Origin: Rhodococcus sp. P-2
GTDB taxonomy: Bacteria > Actinomycetota > Actinomycetes > Mycobacteriales > Mycobacteriaceae
Assembly (NCBI RefSeq): GCF_016598535.1
Contig: NZ_CP066779.1
Span: 5,330,053-5,394,052 of the forward strand
DNA: 64,000 nt
Direction: 5' to 3'
The notes under the pieces: model-generated
The model's database searches: none
Told to the model about the DNA's origin: nothing
The model's input: the letters and a program-made list of their open reading frames with translations, nothing else
Shown: piece by piece, positions 40,652-49,284 of the stretch
Layout of the letters: every line of letters starts with the position of its first letter
How positions within the stretch are numbered: position 1 is the first letter of the stretch
Program-made: the position numbers and the translations under genes

Positions 40652-40842
40652 CAAGCGGTTTCTTTCGTAGGAAGATTGCGTACTGATAGTTATTCGCAGG
40701 TCAGAGGCGAATACACCCCCGGCGATAGGTGGATCACAGTCCAAAAAGAAATTTGAGAAAAAGTAGTAACGAATCGTTTGCCGTGGCTGATACTCATGTC
40801 TGAACGACCCATTTCGGGTCCCAGACATGAAATGAGATTTTC

Positions 40843-41400
40843 ATGAAGAAGCAGACCAAGGGCGCGATCGCTGCTGCGGCGGCCGGCGCCCTCCTCCTCG
40901 GCGGTGCGGGCTCGCTCGCTGTGTGGAGCGACTCGGCCGACGTCAGTGGCGGCGGACCCGTCACTTCCGGTGCACTCGACCTGAGCGCCTGCGCACCGGT
41001 CGGCGGCGGTTGGAACTCCCTCAATCCGACGAAGACCGCGATCACCAACATCTCGGCTTACCGCATCGTCACCACCGAGAGCATCGAATACACCTGCGAC
41101 GTCACAGTGACCGCGGTGGGCGATCGTCTCGCGGCTGTTCTGACCGCTGATACGGCCGGCATCGTTCCAGGTGCCAACAGTGCCGAACTTGCCGCCGCTG
41201 TACAGCCGGTTACGACCATCAAGGACGCTGGTGGCAACCCGATTTCCCAGATCACCAAGGTGCAGAACGGCACGATCGTGCACGTCGGAGTCCGTCTGAA
41301 CTTCACCGAGGTGGCCAACCAGGTCGCGCAGAACCAGTCGCTGAACTTGTCTGCGATGAAGCTGGTCGTCACTCAGACAGCACTGACACCGGCTCCGTAA
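40843..41400 (+). CDS. Alternate-type (SipW-dependent) signal peptide exported protein
   Basis: 185 aa. N-terminus MKKQTKGAIAAAAAGALLLG then GAGSLAVWSDSADVSGG. This is the TIGR04089 'alternate signal-mediated exported protein' pattern, with positive n-region, Ala/Gly core and a W-x-D-S after the cleavage region. The mature part is rich in beta-type sequence (TVTAVGDRLAAVLTADTAGI, VHVGVRLNFTEVANQVAQNQ). Ends LTPAP, like the last gene of the operon. First gene of the operon. Predicted to be exported and cut by the SipW-type peptidases encoded downstream. May form surface fibres by analogy with TasA; this is inference. Confidence 0.85.
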   Translation: MKKQTKGAIAAAAAGALLLGGAGSLAVWSDSADVSGGGPVTSGALDLSACAPVGGGWNSLNPTKTAITNISAYRIVTTESIEYTCDVTVTAVGDRLAAVLTADTAGIVPGANSAELAAAVQPVTTIKDAGGNPISQITKVQNGTIVHVGVRLNFTEVANQVAQNQSLNLSAMKLVVTQTALTPAP

Positions 41401-41404
41401 TTTC

Positions 41405-41974
41405 ATGAGGAAAAAGGTCTGGGGAGCGATCGCAGTCGCGGTGGCTGCTGTAGCGGTGTTCGCATCGTCACAGCAGTCGCTCGCGCTGTGGTCCGATTCG
41501 GCGAGCGCGAGTGGTGGGACCGCAACCGCTGCCAGCGTCAACCTCACCGTTGGTACTTCGGCCGGAACCAGTGCGGCGTACACCCTGGCAAATTTGACGA
41601 CGGCCACGACGCCCGTTGTCCCGGGAGACACGGTGCAAGCTCCGCTCACCGTCAAGAATTCGGGGGCTGATCCTCTGCGGTGGCGAATGCAGTCGACGAC
41701 CACGCCACTTCCGGGATTCACGTTGACCACGTACGGAGTCGACAACGAAGGCGCCTGCCCGACCGGCGTCAACACCGCGGCTCCGGCAGTGACCCCACTG
41801 ACGTCCGGATCGATGAATGCATCGCTACAGTACCCGGTTTCCCCCGCGTACATGCCGACTCCGCTCGCAGCCGGTGGCACCTACGTCCTGTGTCTGCGGG
41901 TCGCGGTGGACTCTGGTGCGGTCTCCGGTCAGACGAACAAGGCCACCTTCACGTTCCAGGCAGGGGCGGCATGA
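41405..41974 (+). CDS. SipW-dependent signal peptide exported protein (TasA/camelysin-like pattern)
   Basis: 189 aa, 4 nt after the previous gene. N-terminus MRKKVWGAIAVAVAAVAVFA then SSQQSLALWSDSASASGG. The motif AxWSDSAxxSGG after the hydrophobic core is the hallmark of SipW-processed proteins (TIGR04088 type). The mature protein contains Thr/Ala/Pro-rich beta sequence with two Cys (EGACP and YVLCLRV). Stop overlaps the signal-peptidase start by 4 nt. Confidence 0.82.
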   Translation: MRKKVWGAIAVAVAAVAVFASSQQSLALWSDSASASGGTATAASVNLTVGTSAGTSAAYTLANLTTATTPVVPGDTVQAPLTVKNSGADPLRWRMQSTTTPLPGFTLTTYGVDNEGACPTGVNTAAPAVTPLTSGSMNASLQYPVSPAYMPTPLAAGGTYVLCLRVAVDSGAVSGQTNKATFTFQAGAA

Positions 41975-42615
41975 CGAAACACTCGACCAAACGCGGTGAA
42001 CGTACCGGCCCTCTGTGGTGGGTCACCTCTATCGTCAGTTGGACACTGCTGCTGGCAATTTCGGCAGTCATCGTCGCAACCATTGTCGTCCCCTTCTTCG
42101 CGGGAGCGCAGCGCTTCACGATTCTGACCGGTTCGATGCGCCCGACGTACAACCCTGGATCACTGGTCGTCGTCAAACCTGTCGATCCGTCCGAACTGGG
42201 GATCGGTACACCTATTACGTACCAGCTGGAATCGGGTCAGCCGACCGTCGTCACGCACCGGATCATCGCCACAAGTGAAAACCAAAAGGGTGAACGAACT
42301 TTCATCACCCAGGGCGACGCGAACGGTGAACGCGACGAGAAAGAAGTACGGCCAGTACAGATCCGGGGAAAGGTCTGGTACAGCCTTCCGTATCTCGGCT
42401 ACGTCAACACCTGGCTCACCGGAGAGCAGCGCACCGTGATCGTGGTGATCGTCGTGACGGCACTACTGCTGTACGCGGCCTACATGATGATCAGCGGCAT
42501 CCGTGACGGCCGGAAGGAGCGAGCTCGTGCCCGATTGGCTCCTGACCCTGCAGCTTCCAACCTCATCGACTCCGCCCAGATCGAGAAAGGCCAGCACGAT
42601 GCCCTCGCGCCCTGA
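41971..42615 (+). CDS. sipW: SipW-type signal peptidase I (S26B, Ser-His)
   Basis: 214 aa from ATG 41971 (overlap with upstream stop). N-terminal TM WVTSIVSWTLLLAISAVIVA, then catalytic Ser55 in LTGSMRPTYNPGS and the general-base position His96 in VVTHRIIAT. The Ser-His dyad, in place of Ser-Lys, is the archaeal/ER and Bacillus SipW type. Box D FITQGDANGERDEKEV and a second TM (VIVVIVVTALLLYAAYMMIS) follow. The C-terminus is a charged tail. It would cleave the alternate signal peptides encoded alongside. Stop partly overlaps the next start. Confidence 0.9.
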   Translation: MTKHSTKRGERTGPLWWVTSIVSWTLLLAISAVIVATIVVPFFAGAQRFTILTGSMRPTYNPGSLVVVKPVDPSELGIGTPITYQLESGQPTVVTHRIIATSENQKGERTFITQGDANGERDEKEVRPVQIRGKVWYSLPYLGYVNTWLTGEQRTVIVVIVVTALLLYAAYMMISGIRDGRKERARARLAPDPAASNLIDSAQIEKGQHDALAP

Positions 42616-43201
42616 CCGTCCGGCTCACCGGATTCGTCACCTGTTGACCAGCACGCGCTTTCGCGCGCTGCTCGCGCTGGGGATGGTGCTTGGTGTCGGC
42701 GGAGTGACCACGCTCGCGGCCTGGACGTCTTCCGCGACTGCGACTTCGGGAAACATCACGACCGGGTCGATCAACCTGCAGTTGAACAGCACTGCCCAGC
42801 CCACCTTGACCAAGTCCCTGAATTTCAGCGAGCTTGGCAAGTCCGGAATGATTCCCGGTGATTCGAATACCGCTCTGATCAAGGTCAACAATCTGGGCAC
42901 GGGGGCAACTGTCCCACTGAAGTACACGATTACGTCGACGAGTAGTGGTGCGTTGACGACCTCTCTACGTATGACGGTTTCCTCCAGCGGAACTGTTGCC
43001 AACAAGTGCACTGACGGCACCAACGTGGTCTCCTCGCTCGCGCTGACACTCACCGCGAATCAAGCCATCGGTGCCGTCGACCGCCCACTGCCGGTCGGGG
43101 CGACGGAGAATCTATGTGTCTCGGTGCAGCTTCCGACAACACCGACACCACCGACGAACAGCACGTCGAACATCGTCCTGACCTTCACGGCAAAGGTGTG
43201 A
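42599..43201 (+). CDS. SipW-dependent signal peptide exported protein
   Basis: 200 aa from ATG 42599 (MPSRPDRPAHRIRHLLTSTR), which overlaps the peptidase stop by 17 nt and has GAGAAAGG upstream. Hydrophobic core FRALLALGMVLGVGGVTTLA then AWTSSATATSGNITTGSINL, a SipW-type cleavage region. The mature domain is beta-rich (KVNNLGTGATVPLKYTITST) with two Cys (NKCTDGT, NLCVSVQ). A longer open frame to 42503 is a shadow. Confidence 0.8.
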   Translation: MPSRPDRPAHRIRHLLTSTRFRALLALGMVLGVGGVTTLAAWTSSATATSGNITTGSINLQLNSTAQPTLTKSLNFSELGKSGMIPGDSNTALIKVNNLGTGATVPLKYTITSTSSGALTTSLRMTVSSSGTVANKCTDGTNVVSSLALTLTANQAIGAVDRPLPVGATENLCVSVQLPTTPTPPTNSTSNIVLTFTAKV

Positions 43202-44787
43202 TGGCAATGTCCCGACACACGAAAGCACGTGCAAAGGTCTCGATGCCGAACCGGATATGGGAAGTGCTACTCACTCTGGGAGCCCTCGCAGGCTTGGCGT
43301 CCATCGTCATCTTCATCGCCGGTCTGGTGTTCGGCATCACTCCGCTGATATTTCAGAGTGGATCGATGTCACCCACGATCGATACCGGCGCTCTCGCATT
43401 CGCGCGCACAGTACCCGCTTCGGAAGTTCAGGTAGGTGACATCCTCAGCGTCTACGACAGCCAAGGCACGCGCATCACCCATCGCGTGGAATCGATAGAT
43501 CAGCAGGGCAACAACCTTGCCGTCGCGCAACTGCGTGGTGATGCAAATCCGATCGCCGACCCCGATCCCTACGTCATCACCGAAGCCGATCGCGTCTTCT
43601 TCAGCATCAACCGCCTCGGCTACGTGGCAGTCTGGCTGTCCGGACCGAGTGGGCTTGTGCTTGGTGCGATTGCCGTCGGAGGACTGCTGTACATCGCATT
43701 TCGCCCACGGAAAGGACCGGATGAAGGGGAACCCAGGCTGGATCGTCACGACGCGCACGGCGATTCCCACGCCTTCAAGGCAATCGTCGCGTTGGCAACG
43801 GTCGGTCTCAGCGTGACGGGCATTGCGAACATAGGCGGAACACAGGCCGCCTTCACGGGCACGGCGACAGCGGGAAGCATTTCGTTCACCACTGCTGCAA
43901 GCTTTCCGAAACCTCCCGCGTCAATGACCTGCTCGGACAAGGGAACTTCCGTCCTGCTCGCTTGGCCTGGCGTTGCCACGGATACATTTCGAATCATCGT
44001 CCGAAACGCAACCAACACCACCCAACCTCCGCTGATCAGAGACGTGACCGGCCTCTCGACGACCCTGACGTTGTCCGATCTGCCGAGCGGCGGGATTCTC
44101 CTGTCGAACACGAACTACGACGTCGAATTACACGGACTCGTTGGAACTTACGTGACACCGGAATACACCGGGTACCGCATCAGCAGTTCGACACTGCTCA
44201 TCATCCTCAATGACATGGCGTGTGTATCCGGACCCACGAGCGGAACCACGGCAGCCTCAGCACCGGCCGCTCGTTCGGCGCTGGTTGCACAAGCTCCGAG
44301 TGCGACGACCACCACTTCCACCGCAGCAGTCAGTTCGACCACACCTTCACCCACGACTACTCCGAGCGCATCAACAACCTTGCAGGCCACGACAACCACC
44401 AGCACAACTACACCTTCGACAACCACCTCGTCACCGACTACAACTACGGCGCCCCCGACGACGACAACGACAACGACAACGGTGCCACCGATCACGACCA
44501 CCCCGAGCGAGGTTCCCATCGGTGCCCCGGCAACCACGACCGGCCTCAGCGCCCAGAAGCTCTCGACTGCCAGTGGAAACGTTGTGTCCGTGTCGAATTC
44601 ATCAGGCACCGAGGTGTATCGGGGTGCCGTGGACAATGACGCTGTACTGCATTGGCTCACCGGTACCGATCAGTTGTACGTGATCACCACGTCCGGAGTC
44701 ACCGTCATCGACACATCAACGGGAGTCTGGGCCGAATCTCCTGCCCCGAGCGAACTTCCGGACGAAATCAAGGCGCTGGTGCCGTGA
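43201..44787 (+). CDS. Signal peptidase fused to a SipW-type substrate domain with Thr-rich linker
   Basis: 528 aa from ATG 43201; GTG 43198 and ATG 43207 are alternatives. Residues 1-170: a second S26B peptidase with TM 21-45, Ser55 in SGSMSPTIDTG, His94 in RITHRVES, and TM 146-166. Residues about 190-213 are a new hydrophobic stretch (AIVALATVGLSVTGIANIGG), then TQAAFTGTATAGSISF, the SipW substrate motif. Next comes an Ig/fibronectin-like region (240-340). A Thr/Ser/Pro-rich low-complexity linker follows (about 370-440), then a C-terminal beta domain (LSAQKLSTASGNVVSVSNSS onward). No start codon exists at the junction, so the fusion is real. Possibly self-processing. Confidence 0.85.
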   Translation: MAMSRHTKARAKVSMPNRIWEVLLTLGALAGLASIVIFIAGLVFGITPLIFQSGSMSPTIDTGALAFARTVPASEVQVGDILSVYDSQGTRITHRVESIDQQGNNLAVAQLRGDANPIADPDPYVITEADRVFFSINRLGYVAVWLSGPSGLVLGAIAVGGLLYIAFRPRKGPDEGEPRLDRHDAHGDSHAFKAIVALATVGLSVTGIANIGGTQAAFTGTATAGSISFTTAASFPKPPASMTCSDKGTSVLLAWPGVATDTFRIIVRNATNTTQPPLIRDVTGLSTTLTLSDLPSGGILLSNTNYDVELHGLVGTYVTPEYTGYRISSSTLLIILNDMACVSGPTSGTTAASAPAARSALVAQAPSATTTTSTAAVSSTTPSPTTTPSASTTLQATTTTSTTTPSTTTSSPTTTTAPPTTTTTTTTVPPITTTPSEVPIGAPATTTGLSAQKLSTASGNVVSVSNSSGTEVYRGAVDNDAVLHWLTGTDQLYVITTSGVTVIDTSTGVWAESPAPSELPDEIKALVP

Positions 44788-45383
44788 TGAAGAAGACGAC
44801 GAAAGCCGCCATGGCAGTCGCCGCGGCCGGAGCTGTATTGCTCGGCGGCTCGGGCACATTGGCGAAATGGACGGACAGTACGACCCTGACGAGCGCCGCT
44901 GTCCAGTCCGGGACCCTGGATCTGGGAGCATGCGTGACCACGAGCGGCGGGGGCTGGTATTCGCAGGTCTACGTCAACGCGCCCACCAATCCGAATCCAC
45001 TCGTATATATCCCGGACATCACTACCTACCGACTCAAGCCCGGATTCAACTACACGTATTTCTGCGATTCGAAGGTCTTGGCCACCGGTCCCCGGTTGAG
45101 AGCCAATGTGACGGTCGACAAGACCAAGTTGAGTGGCGGGCTCGCAGCCGCCAACATCGACCTTCGCACGTACGTCACGGATCAGAACAACAATCTTCTG
45201 TACGACAGCACGGCACCGACGCCGAATCTCATAGCGGTCACGTCGGCCTTGAACAACACCAATCTGACGGCGCAGGTGCTGTTCACGATTTACCCGAGCG
45301 ATACCACCAGCTCGGGACTCACGATGAATACGACGGCGTTGACGATCGACGTCAAACAACTGGGTCTCACGCCTGCACCGTAG
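44787..45383 (+). CDS. Alternate-type (SipW-dependent) signal peptide exported protein
   Basis: 198 aa from ATG 44787, which shares a base with the preceding stop. N-terminus MKKTTKAAMAVAAAGAVLLG then GSGTLAKWTDSTTLTSA is paralogous to the first gene of the operon. Both have GxLDLxAC early, one or two Cys near RLKPGFNYTYFCDSKVLATG, a beta-rich body, and the identical C-terminal LTPAP. It is the last gene before a terminator. Confidence 0.84.
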   Translation: MKKTTKAAMAVAAAGAVLLGGSGTLAKWTDSTTLTSAAVQSGTLDLGACVTTSGGGWYSQVYVNAPTNPNPLVYIPDITTYRLKPGFNYTYFCDSKVLATGPRLRANVTVDKTKLSGGLAAANIDLRTYVTDQNNNLLYDSTAPTPNLIAVTSALNNTNLTAQVLFTIYPSDTTSSGLTMNTTALTIDVKQLGLTPAP

Positions 45384-45420
45384 AACGCCTTGCCGACGAA
45401 AGTTCGAGGCAAGGCGCTCT
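45382..45420. terminator. Bidirectional terminator between the SipW operon and metZ
   Basis: AGAACGCCTTGCC / GGCAAGGCGCTCT (one mismatch), with a 13-nt loop, lies between the convergent genes at 45383 and 45427. Confidence 0.82.
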
Positions 45421-45426
45421 ACGGGT

Positions 45427-46650
45427 TCAGCCGAGAGCTCGCTTCAGATCAGCCAACAGATCGGCCGTGTCCTCGAGCCCGACGGACAGCCGCACAACGC
45501 CGTCCGTAATACCCACCGCTGCACGGCCTTCCGGACCCATGGCCCGGTGCGTTGTCGTGGCGGGGTGAGTGATCAACGACTTGGAATCTCCCAAGTTGTT
45601 GGAGATGTCGATGACCCGCAGCGCGTTGAGAACCTCGAACGCCCGCTTCTTGCCCTCACCGTCAGCCGCATTGAGCTCGAACGTGACTACAGTTCCGCCG
45701 CCGCTCATTTGAGTCTTCGCGAGCTCGTGCTGCGGGTGTGAAGTCAGGTACGGGTACTTGACCCACTTGACGCCGGAGTGTCCTTCGAGGAATTCGGCGA
45801 TCTCGAGTGCCGAAGCCACGGAATGCCGAATGCGGACCGGCATGGTCTCGAGACCCTTGAGCAGCGTCCAGGCGTTGAACGGGCTGAGCGCAGGACCGGT
45901 GTGCCGCATCAGTTCTCGAACGGGACCGCTGATGTATTCCTCGGTCCCGAGGATCGCGCCACCGAGCACGCGGCCCTGACCGTCGATGTGCTTGGTGCCG
46001 GAGTACACAACGACGTCGGCTCCCAGATCGAGGCTGCGCTGCAGGAGCGGCGTCGCGAAGACGTTGTCCAGCACTACCTTTGCACCGGCTGCATGAGCAA
46101 GCTCCGACACCCGTCGAACGTCGACGAGAGATTGCATCGGGTTGGACGGAGTCTCGAAGAACACGGCAGTGGTCGGCACGGACAGAGCCTCTTCCCACTG
46201 CGCGTTGTCCTCACCGTCGACGAAAACAACCTCGACGCCCCAGCGCGGAAGGATCTCGTTGCACACCACGAAGCAGGATCCGAAGAGGCTGCGCGCGGCA
46301 ACCAATCGGTCGCCGTTGGCCAACAGTGCGCCCAACGCCGTGAAGACTGCCGACATTCCGCTGGCCGTCGCAAAGCACGCTTCTGCACCTTCGATGAGAC
46401 GCAGACGCTCTTCGAACATCTTGACGGTCGGGTTGCCGTAGCGGGAGTAGACAAAATGATCCACCTCGCCGGTGAAGGCTTGTTCGGCGGCTTCTGCACT
46501 CTCGTAGACGAATCCGGAGTTGAGGAACAGAGCTTCGGAAGTCTCCTCGAACCCGGTGCGCATCAGTCCGCCGCGAACACCGAGGGTGCCGAGACCGACG
46601 TCGTCCGGCAGCGCTCGTTGAAATGCGCCGCCCTGGGGAATTCCGCTCAC
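45427..46650 (-). CDS. metZ: O-succinylhomoserine sulfhydrylase MetZ
   Basis: 407 aa from GTG 46650, with GGAGG 6 nt upstream (MSGIPQGGAFQRALPDDVGL). PLP enzyme of the Cys/Met metabolism family, making homocysteine from O-succinylhomoserine and sulfide. Motifs: YSRYGNPTVKMFEERLRLIE, ATASGMSAVFTALGALLANG, FETPSNPMQSLVDVRRVSEL, PLP-lysine VVYSGTKHIDGQGRVLGGAI and NLGDSKSLITHPATTTHRAM. Position next to rhodanese equals Mtb Rv0391. Overlaps the rhodanese stop by 4 nt. A longer frame to 46812 overlaps the rhodanese and is not coding. Confidence 0.93.
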   Translation of the reverse strand: MSGIPQGGAFQRALPDDVGLGTLGVRGGLMRTGFEETSEALFLNSGFVYESAEAAEQAFTGEVDHFVYSRYGNPTVKMFEERLRLIEGAEACFATASGMSAVFTALGALLANGDRLVAARSLFGSCFVVCNEILPRWGVEVVFVDGEDNAQWEEALSVPTTAVFFETPSNPMQSLVDVRRVSELAHAAGAKVVLDNVFATPLLQRSLDLGADVVVYSGTKHIDGQGRVLGGAILGTEEYISGPVRELMRHTGPALSPFNAWTLLKGLETMPVRIRHSVASALEIAEFLEGHSGVKWVKYPYLTSHPQHELAKTQMSGGGTVVTFELNAADGEGKKRAFEVLNALRVIDISNNLGDSKSLITHPATTTHRAMGPEGRAAVGITDGVVRLSVGLEDTADLLADLKRALG

Positions 46651-47084
46651 TGCTGCCTCCACGGCAAGCCGATGGCCCGCCAACCTACAAGTCCGCGATG
46701 CCCGTCGGCGCCCAATGCGCCTTCGAACCCGTCGAGCACGTTGTACGACGGGCCGATACCCGCCGCAGTCGCAGCTTCCGCCGCACCGATGGAACGCTGT
46801 CCGGATCGACACAGGAAGATCACCGGACGCTCCGACCCGGAGGAATCGGCGGTGATGCCGGCTTCCTTCAACTGGTCGACGAAGTTGTCATTGCGCGCGC
46901 CGGTCGGGTGGCTCACCCATTCGATCAGTGCGGCCTGCTTGCCGAGGGAGGAAACATCGGGGACACCGACGTACTTCCACTCCGCATCGGTCCGCACGTC
47001 GACCAGCACGGCGTCGGGGTTTTCGCGGAGCAGCTCCCAGGCTTGCTCCGGCGTCAGATCGCCTGCGTAACTCACGTAGTCCAT
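46647..47084 (-). CDS. Rhodanese-like sulfurtransferase
   Basis: 145 aa from ATG 47084 (MDYVSYAGDLTPEQAWELLR). Single rhodanese domain with AVLVDVRTDAEWKYVGVPDV and active-site loop FLCRSGQRSIGAAEAA (Cys in CRSGQRS). It may deliver sulfane sulfur to MetZ or detoxify. The order rhodanese-metZ is conserved (Mtb Rv0390-Rv0391). Confidence 0.92.
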   Translation of the reverse strand: MDYVSYAGDLTPEQAWELLRENPDAVLVDVRTDAEWKYVGVPDVSSLGKQAALIEWVSHPTGARNDNFVDQLKEAGITADSSGSERPVIFLCRSGQRSIGAAEAATAAGIGPSYNVLDGFEGALGADGHRGLVGWRAIGLPWRQQ

Positions 47085-47121
47085 GTTTTCACAAGACTGC
47101 CGCGAGCGCCTGAGCGGGCCG

Positions 47122-47547
47122 TCAGTTACAGACGACCCAACGGTTGCCGTCACGGGTCAGGGCCCAGGTCGAGACTCGCTCGCCCGCTCCGCCACCGGTG
47201 ATCGTCACGTCGGCCCGTGCACGATCGCCGTTGACCACGACCCCGTCCACACCCTTCAGTTCGACGGTTCCGTCGACGTCGGCCATCGGACCGTTGCTCG
47301 AATTGAAGCTCGCGCAGGTCAGGGTCTTGATCGTCTCCGCGTCATTCCGATTCTCGGCATCGACGTAGTCGGTGACGGAGCGACTCACGCGGTCTGACTC
47401 GGTGACGTTCTCCTCGGCCGGCGAGATCCACGACGCGACGAAGATTCCACCCAGGATCAAGGCGACGATGGCGACAGCCAAGAGGAACGGCCCCGCAGAC
47501 GCCTTCTTGCCATCGATGTTGTCGGATTCGCGAAGCTCGTCACTCAT
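47122..47547 (-). CDS. Membrane-anchored protein with NTF2-like (Mce-associated-type) domain
   Basis: 141 aa from ATG 47547 (MSDELRESDNIDGKKASAGP). One TM helix, FLLAVAIVALILGGIFVASW, and then a small extracytoplasmic domain with VTDYVDAENRNDAETIKTLT, a Cys in TLTCASFN and the last residues WVVCN. It resembles DUF4878/Mce-associated proteins of actinobacteria. Role unknown. 37 nt upstream of rhodanese, possibly in the same transcript. Confidence 0.78.
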   Translation of the reverse strand: MSDELRESDNIDGKKASAGPFLLAVAIVALILGGIFVASWISPAEENVTESDRVSRSVTDYVDAENRNDAETIKTLTCASFNSSNGPMADVDGTVELKGVDGVVVNGDRARADVTITGGGAGERVSTWALTRDGNRWVVCN

Positions 47548-47777
47548 AGCGCCAATACTCCCCCACAACTTGAAGTTGTGGCCCGTCAAGGAGCAGGCCC
47601 CTACCCCGAATACCCGAGACAACGGGAGAATGGGAAGAAAGAATAGGTTTACCCACAACCGATCGAGTGAGAGTGTGGATCCGTTCGGCCGCAACCGAGG
47701 CGCTGTGCTTAGGTTCGGCTAAATTGGATACTTGTCGATATGTTGTCCGAACTTCGAAGAAGGTAGCTGTCCTCACG

Positions 47778-49175
47778 ATGACTGACTCCAACCGCCCACT
47801 CCGGGTCGCGATCGTCGGCGCCGGCCCCGCCGGCATCTACGCCGCCGACGCCCTCATGAAATCCGACACCGCAGTCTCCGGCCGCGGCGTCAGCATCGAC
47901 CTCTTCGAGCGCATGCCCGCGCCCTTCGGCCTGATTCGTTACGGCGTCGCGCCTGATCATCCGCGCATCAAGGGCATCATCACCGCCCTGCACAAGGTGC
48001 TCGACAAGCCTCAGGTACGCCTGCTCGGTAACATCGACTACGGCACCGACATCACCCTCGACGACCTGCAGTCGTTCTACGACGCGGTCATCTTCTCCAC
48101 CGGCGCCAACGCCGACCGCGCGCTCGGCATCCCGGGTATCGAACTCGACGGCAGCTATGGCGCGGCCGACTTCGTCTCCTGGTACGACGGCCACCCCGAC
48201 GTGCCGCGTACGTGGCCGCTCGAGGCCGAGAAGGTCGCCGTCCTCGGCGTGGGCAACGTTGCGCTCGACATCGCCCGCGTTCTCGCCAAGACCGGTGACG
48301 AACTGCTGCCGACCGAAATCCCCGCGAACGTCTACGAGGGTCTCAAGAACAACAAGGCCGTCGAGGTTCACATTTTCGGACGCCGCGGCCCGGCCCAGGC
48401 CAAGTTCACGCCTCTCGAACTGCGCGAACTCGACCACTCGCCGACCATCGAGGTCATCGTCGACCCCGAGGACATCGACTACGACGAGGGTTCCGAGCAG
48501 GCTCGCCGCAACTCCAAGCAGGTCGATATGGTTGCGAATACCCTGCAGGACTGGGCAATTCGCGATGTCGGAGCCCGTCCCCACAAGCTGTTCCTGCACT
48601 TCTTCGAATCTCCCACGGAGATCCTCGGTGAAGACGGCAAGGTCGTCGGCCTGCGCACCGAGCGCACCCAGCTCGACGGAACAGGCAACGTCAAGGGCAC
48701 CGGCACGTACAAGGACTGGGATGTCCAGGCCGTGTACCGCGCCGTCGGTTACCTCTCGCAGAACATCACGCAGCTGCCGTTCGACGACCAGGCAGGCACC
48801 GTTCCCAACGACGCCGGACGCGTCGTCGCAGACGACAACGCCGAGGGCGCAGCCCGGTTCATGCCGGCCACCTACGTCACCGGCTGGATCAAGCGCGGCC
48901 CCGTCGGCCTCATCGGCCACACCAAGGGTGACGCCAACGAAACCGTCGCGAATCTTCTCGAGGATTCCGTCGACTTCGCCGGCGCCGCGAACCCCGACGA
49001 GAACGCCGTCATCGAGTTCCTCGAAGGCAAGCAGGTGCCGTACACGACTTGGCAGGGCTGGTACCGCCTCGACGCGCACGAGCGCAGCCTAGGCGAGCCC
49101 GAAGGCCGTGAGCGCATCAAGGTCGTCGAGCGTCACGACATGCTGAAGGCGTCGGAGCCCGACCGCGCGAACTGA
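47778..49175 (+). CDS. fprA: Ferredoxin/NADPH oxidoreductase FprA
   Basis: 465 aa from ATG 47778 (MTDSNRPLRVAIVGAGPAGI). Adrenodoxin-reductase-like flavoprotein. FAD motif VAIVGAGPAGIYAADALMKS, DLFERMPAPFGLIRYGVAPD, NADPH motif VAVLGVGNVALDIARVLAKT, and GWIKRGPVGLIGHTKGDANE. Transfers electrons from NADPH to ferredoxins for P450s and others. The open frame upstream to 47667 is not supported by the alignment start. Confidence 0.94.
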   Translation: MTDSNRPLRVAIVGAGPAGIYAADALMKSDTAVSGRGVSIDLFERMPAPFGLIRYGVAPDHPRIKGIITALHKVLDKPQVRLLGNIDYGTDITLDDLQSFYDAVIFSTGANADRALGIPGIELDGSYGAADFVSWYDGHPDVPRTWPLEAEKVAVLGVGNVALDIARVLAKTGDELLPTEIPANVYEGLKNNKAVEVHIFGRRGPAQAKFTPLELRELDHSPTIEVIVDPEDIDYDEGSEQARRNSKQVDMVANTLQDWAIRDVGARPHKLFLHFFESPTEILGEDGKVVGLRTERTQLDGTGNVKGTGTYKDWDVQAVYRAVGYLSQNITQLPFDDQAGTVPNDAGRVVADDNAEGAARFMPATYVTGWIKRGPVGLIGHTKGDANETVANLLEDSVDFAGAANPDENAVIEFLEGKQVPYTTWQGWYRLDAHERSLGEPEGRERIKVVERHDMLKASEPDRAN

Positions 49176-49204
49176 GTGCGCAGAAGTAACTGAACACAAG
49201 CCCT

Positions 49205-49244
49205 CCACCGGCCCGACGCGACCCAGGTCACATCGGGCCGGTGG
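49205..49244 (+). terminator. Terminator after fprA
   Basis: 12-bp stem CCACCGGCCCGA / TCGGGCCGGTGG with a 16-nt loop, 30 nt past the fprA stop. Confidence 0.82.
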
Positions 49245-49284
49245 TGTGTGCGGGGACCCAAGGCAACAGGGCAAAATAGACCCC

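Noticed and set aside
44380-44500. Repetitive ACC/ACG/ACA-rich DNA considered as a CRISPR or satellite repeat
   Set aside because: The units are codon-scale (Thr-rich protein stalk), with no spacer/repeat organisation.
47709-49079. 456-codon minus-strand frame opposite fprA
   Set aside because: Mirror of the fprA codon pattern; Val/Asp/Gly-rich with no motif.
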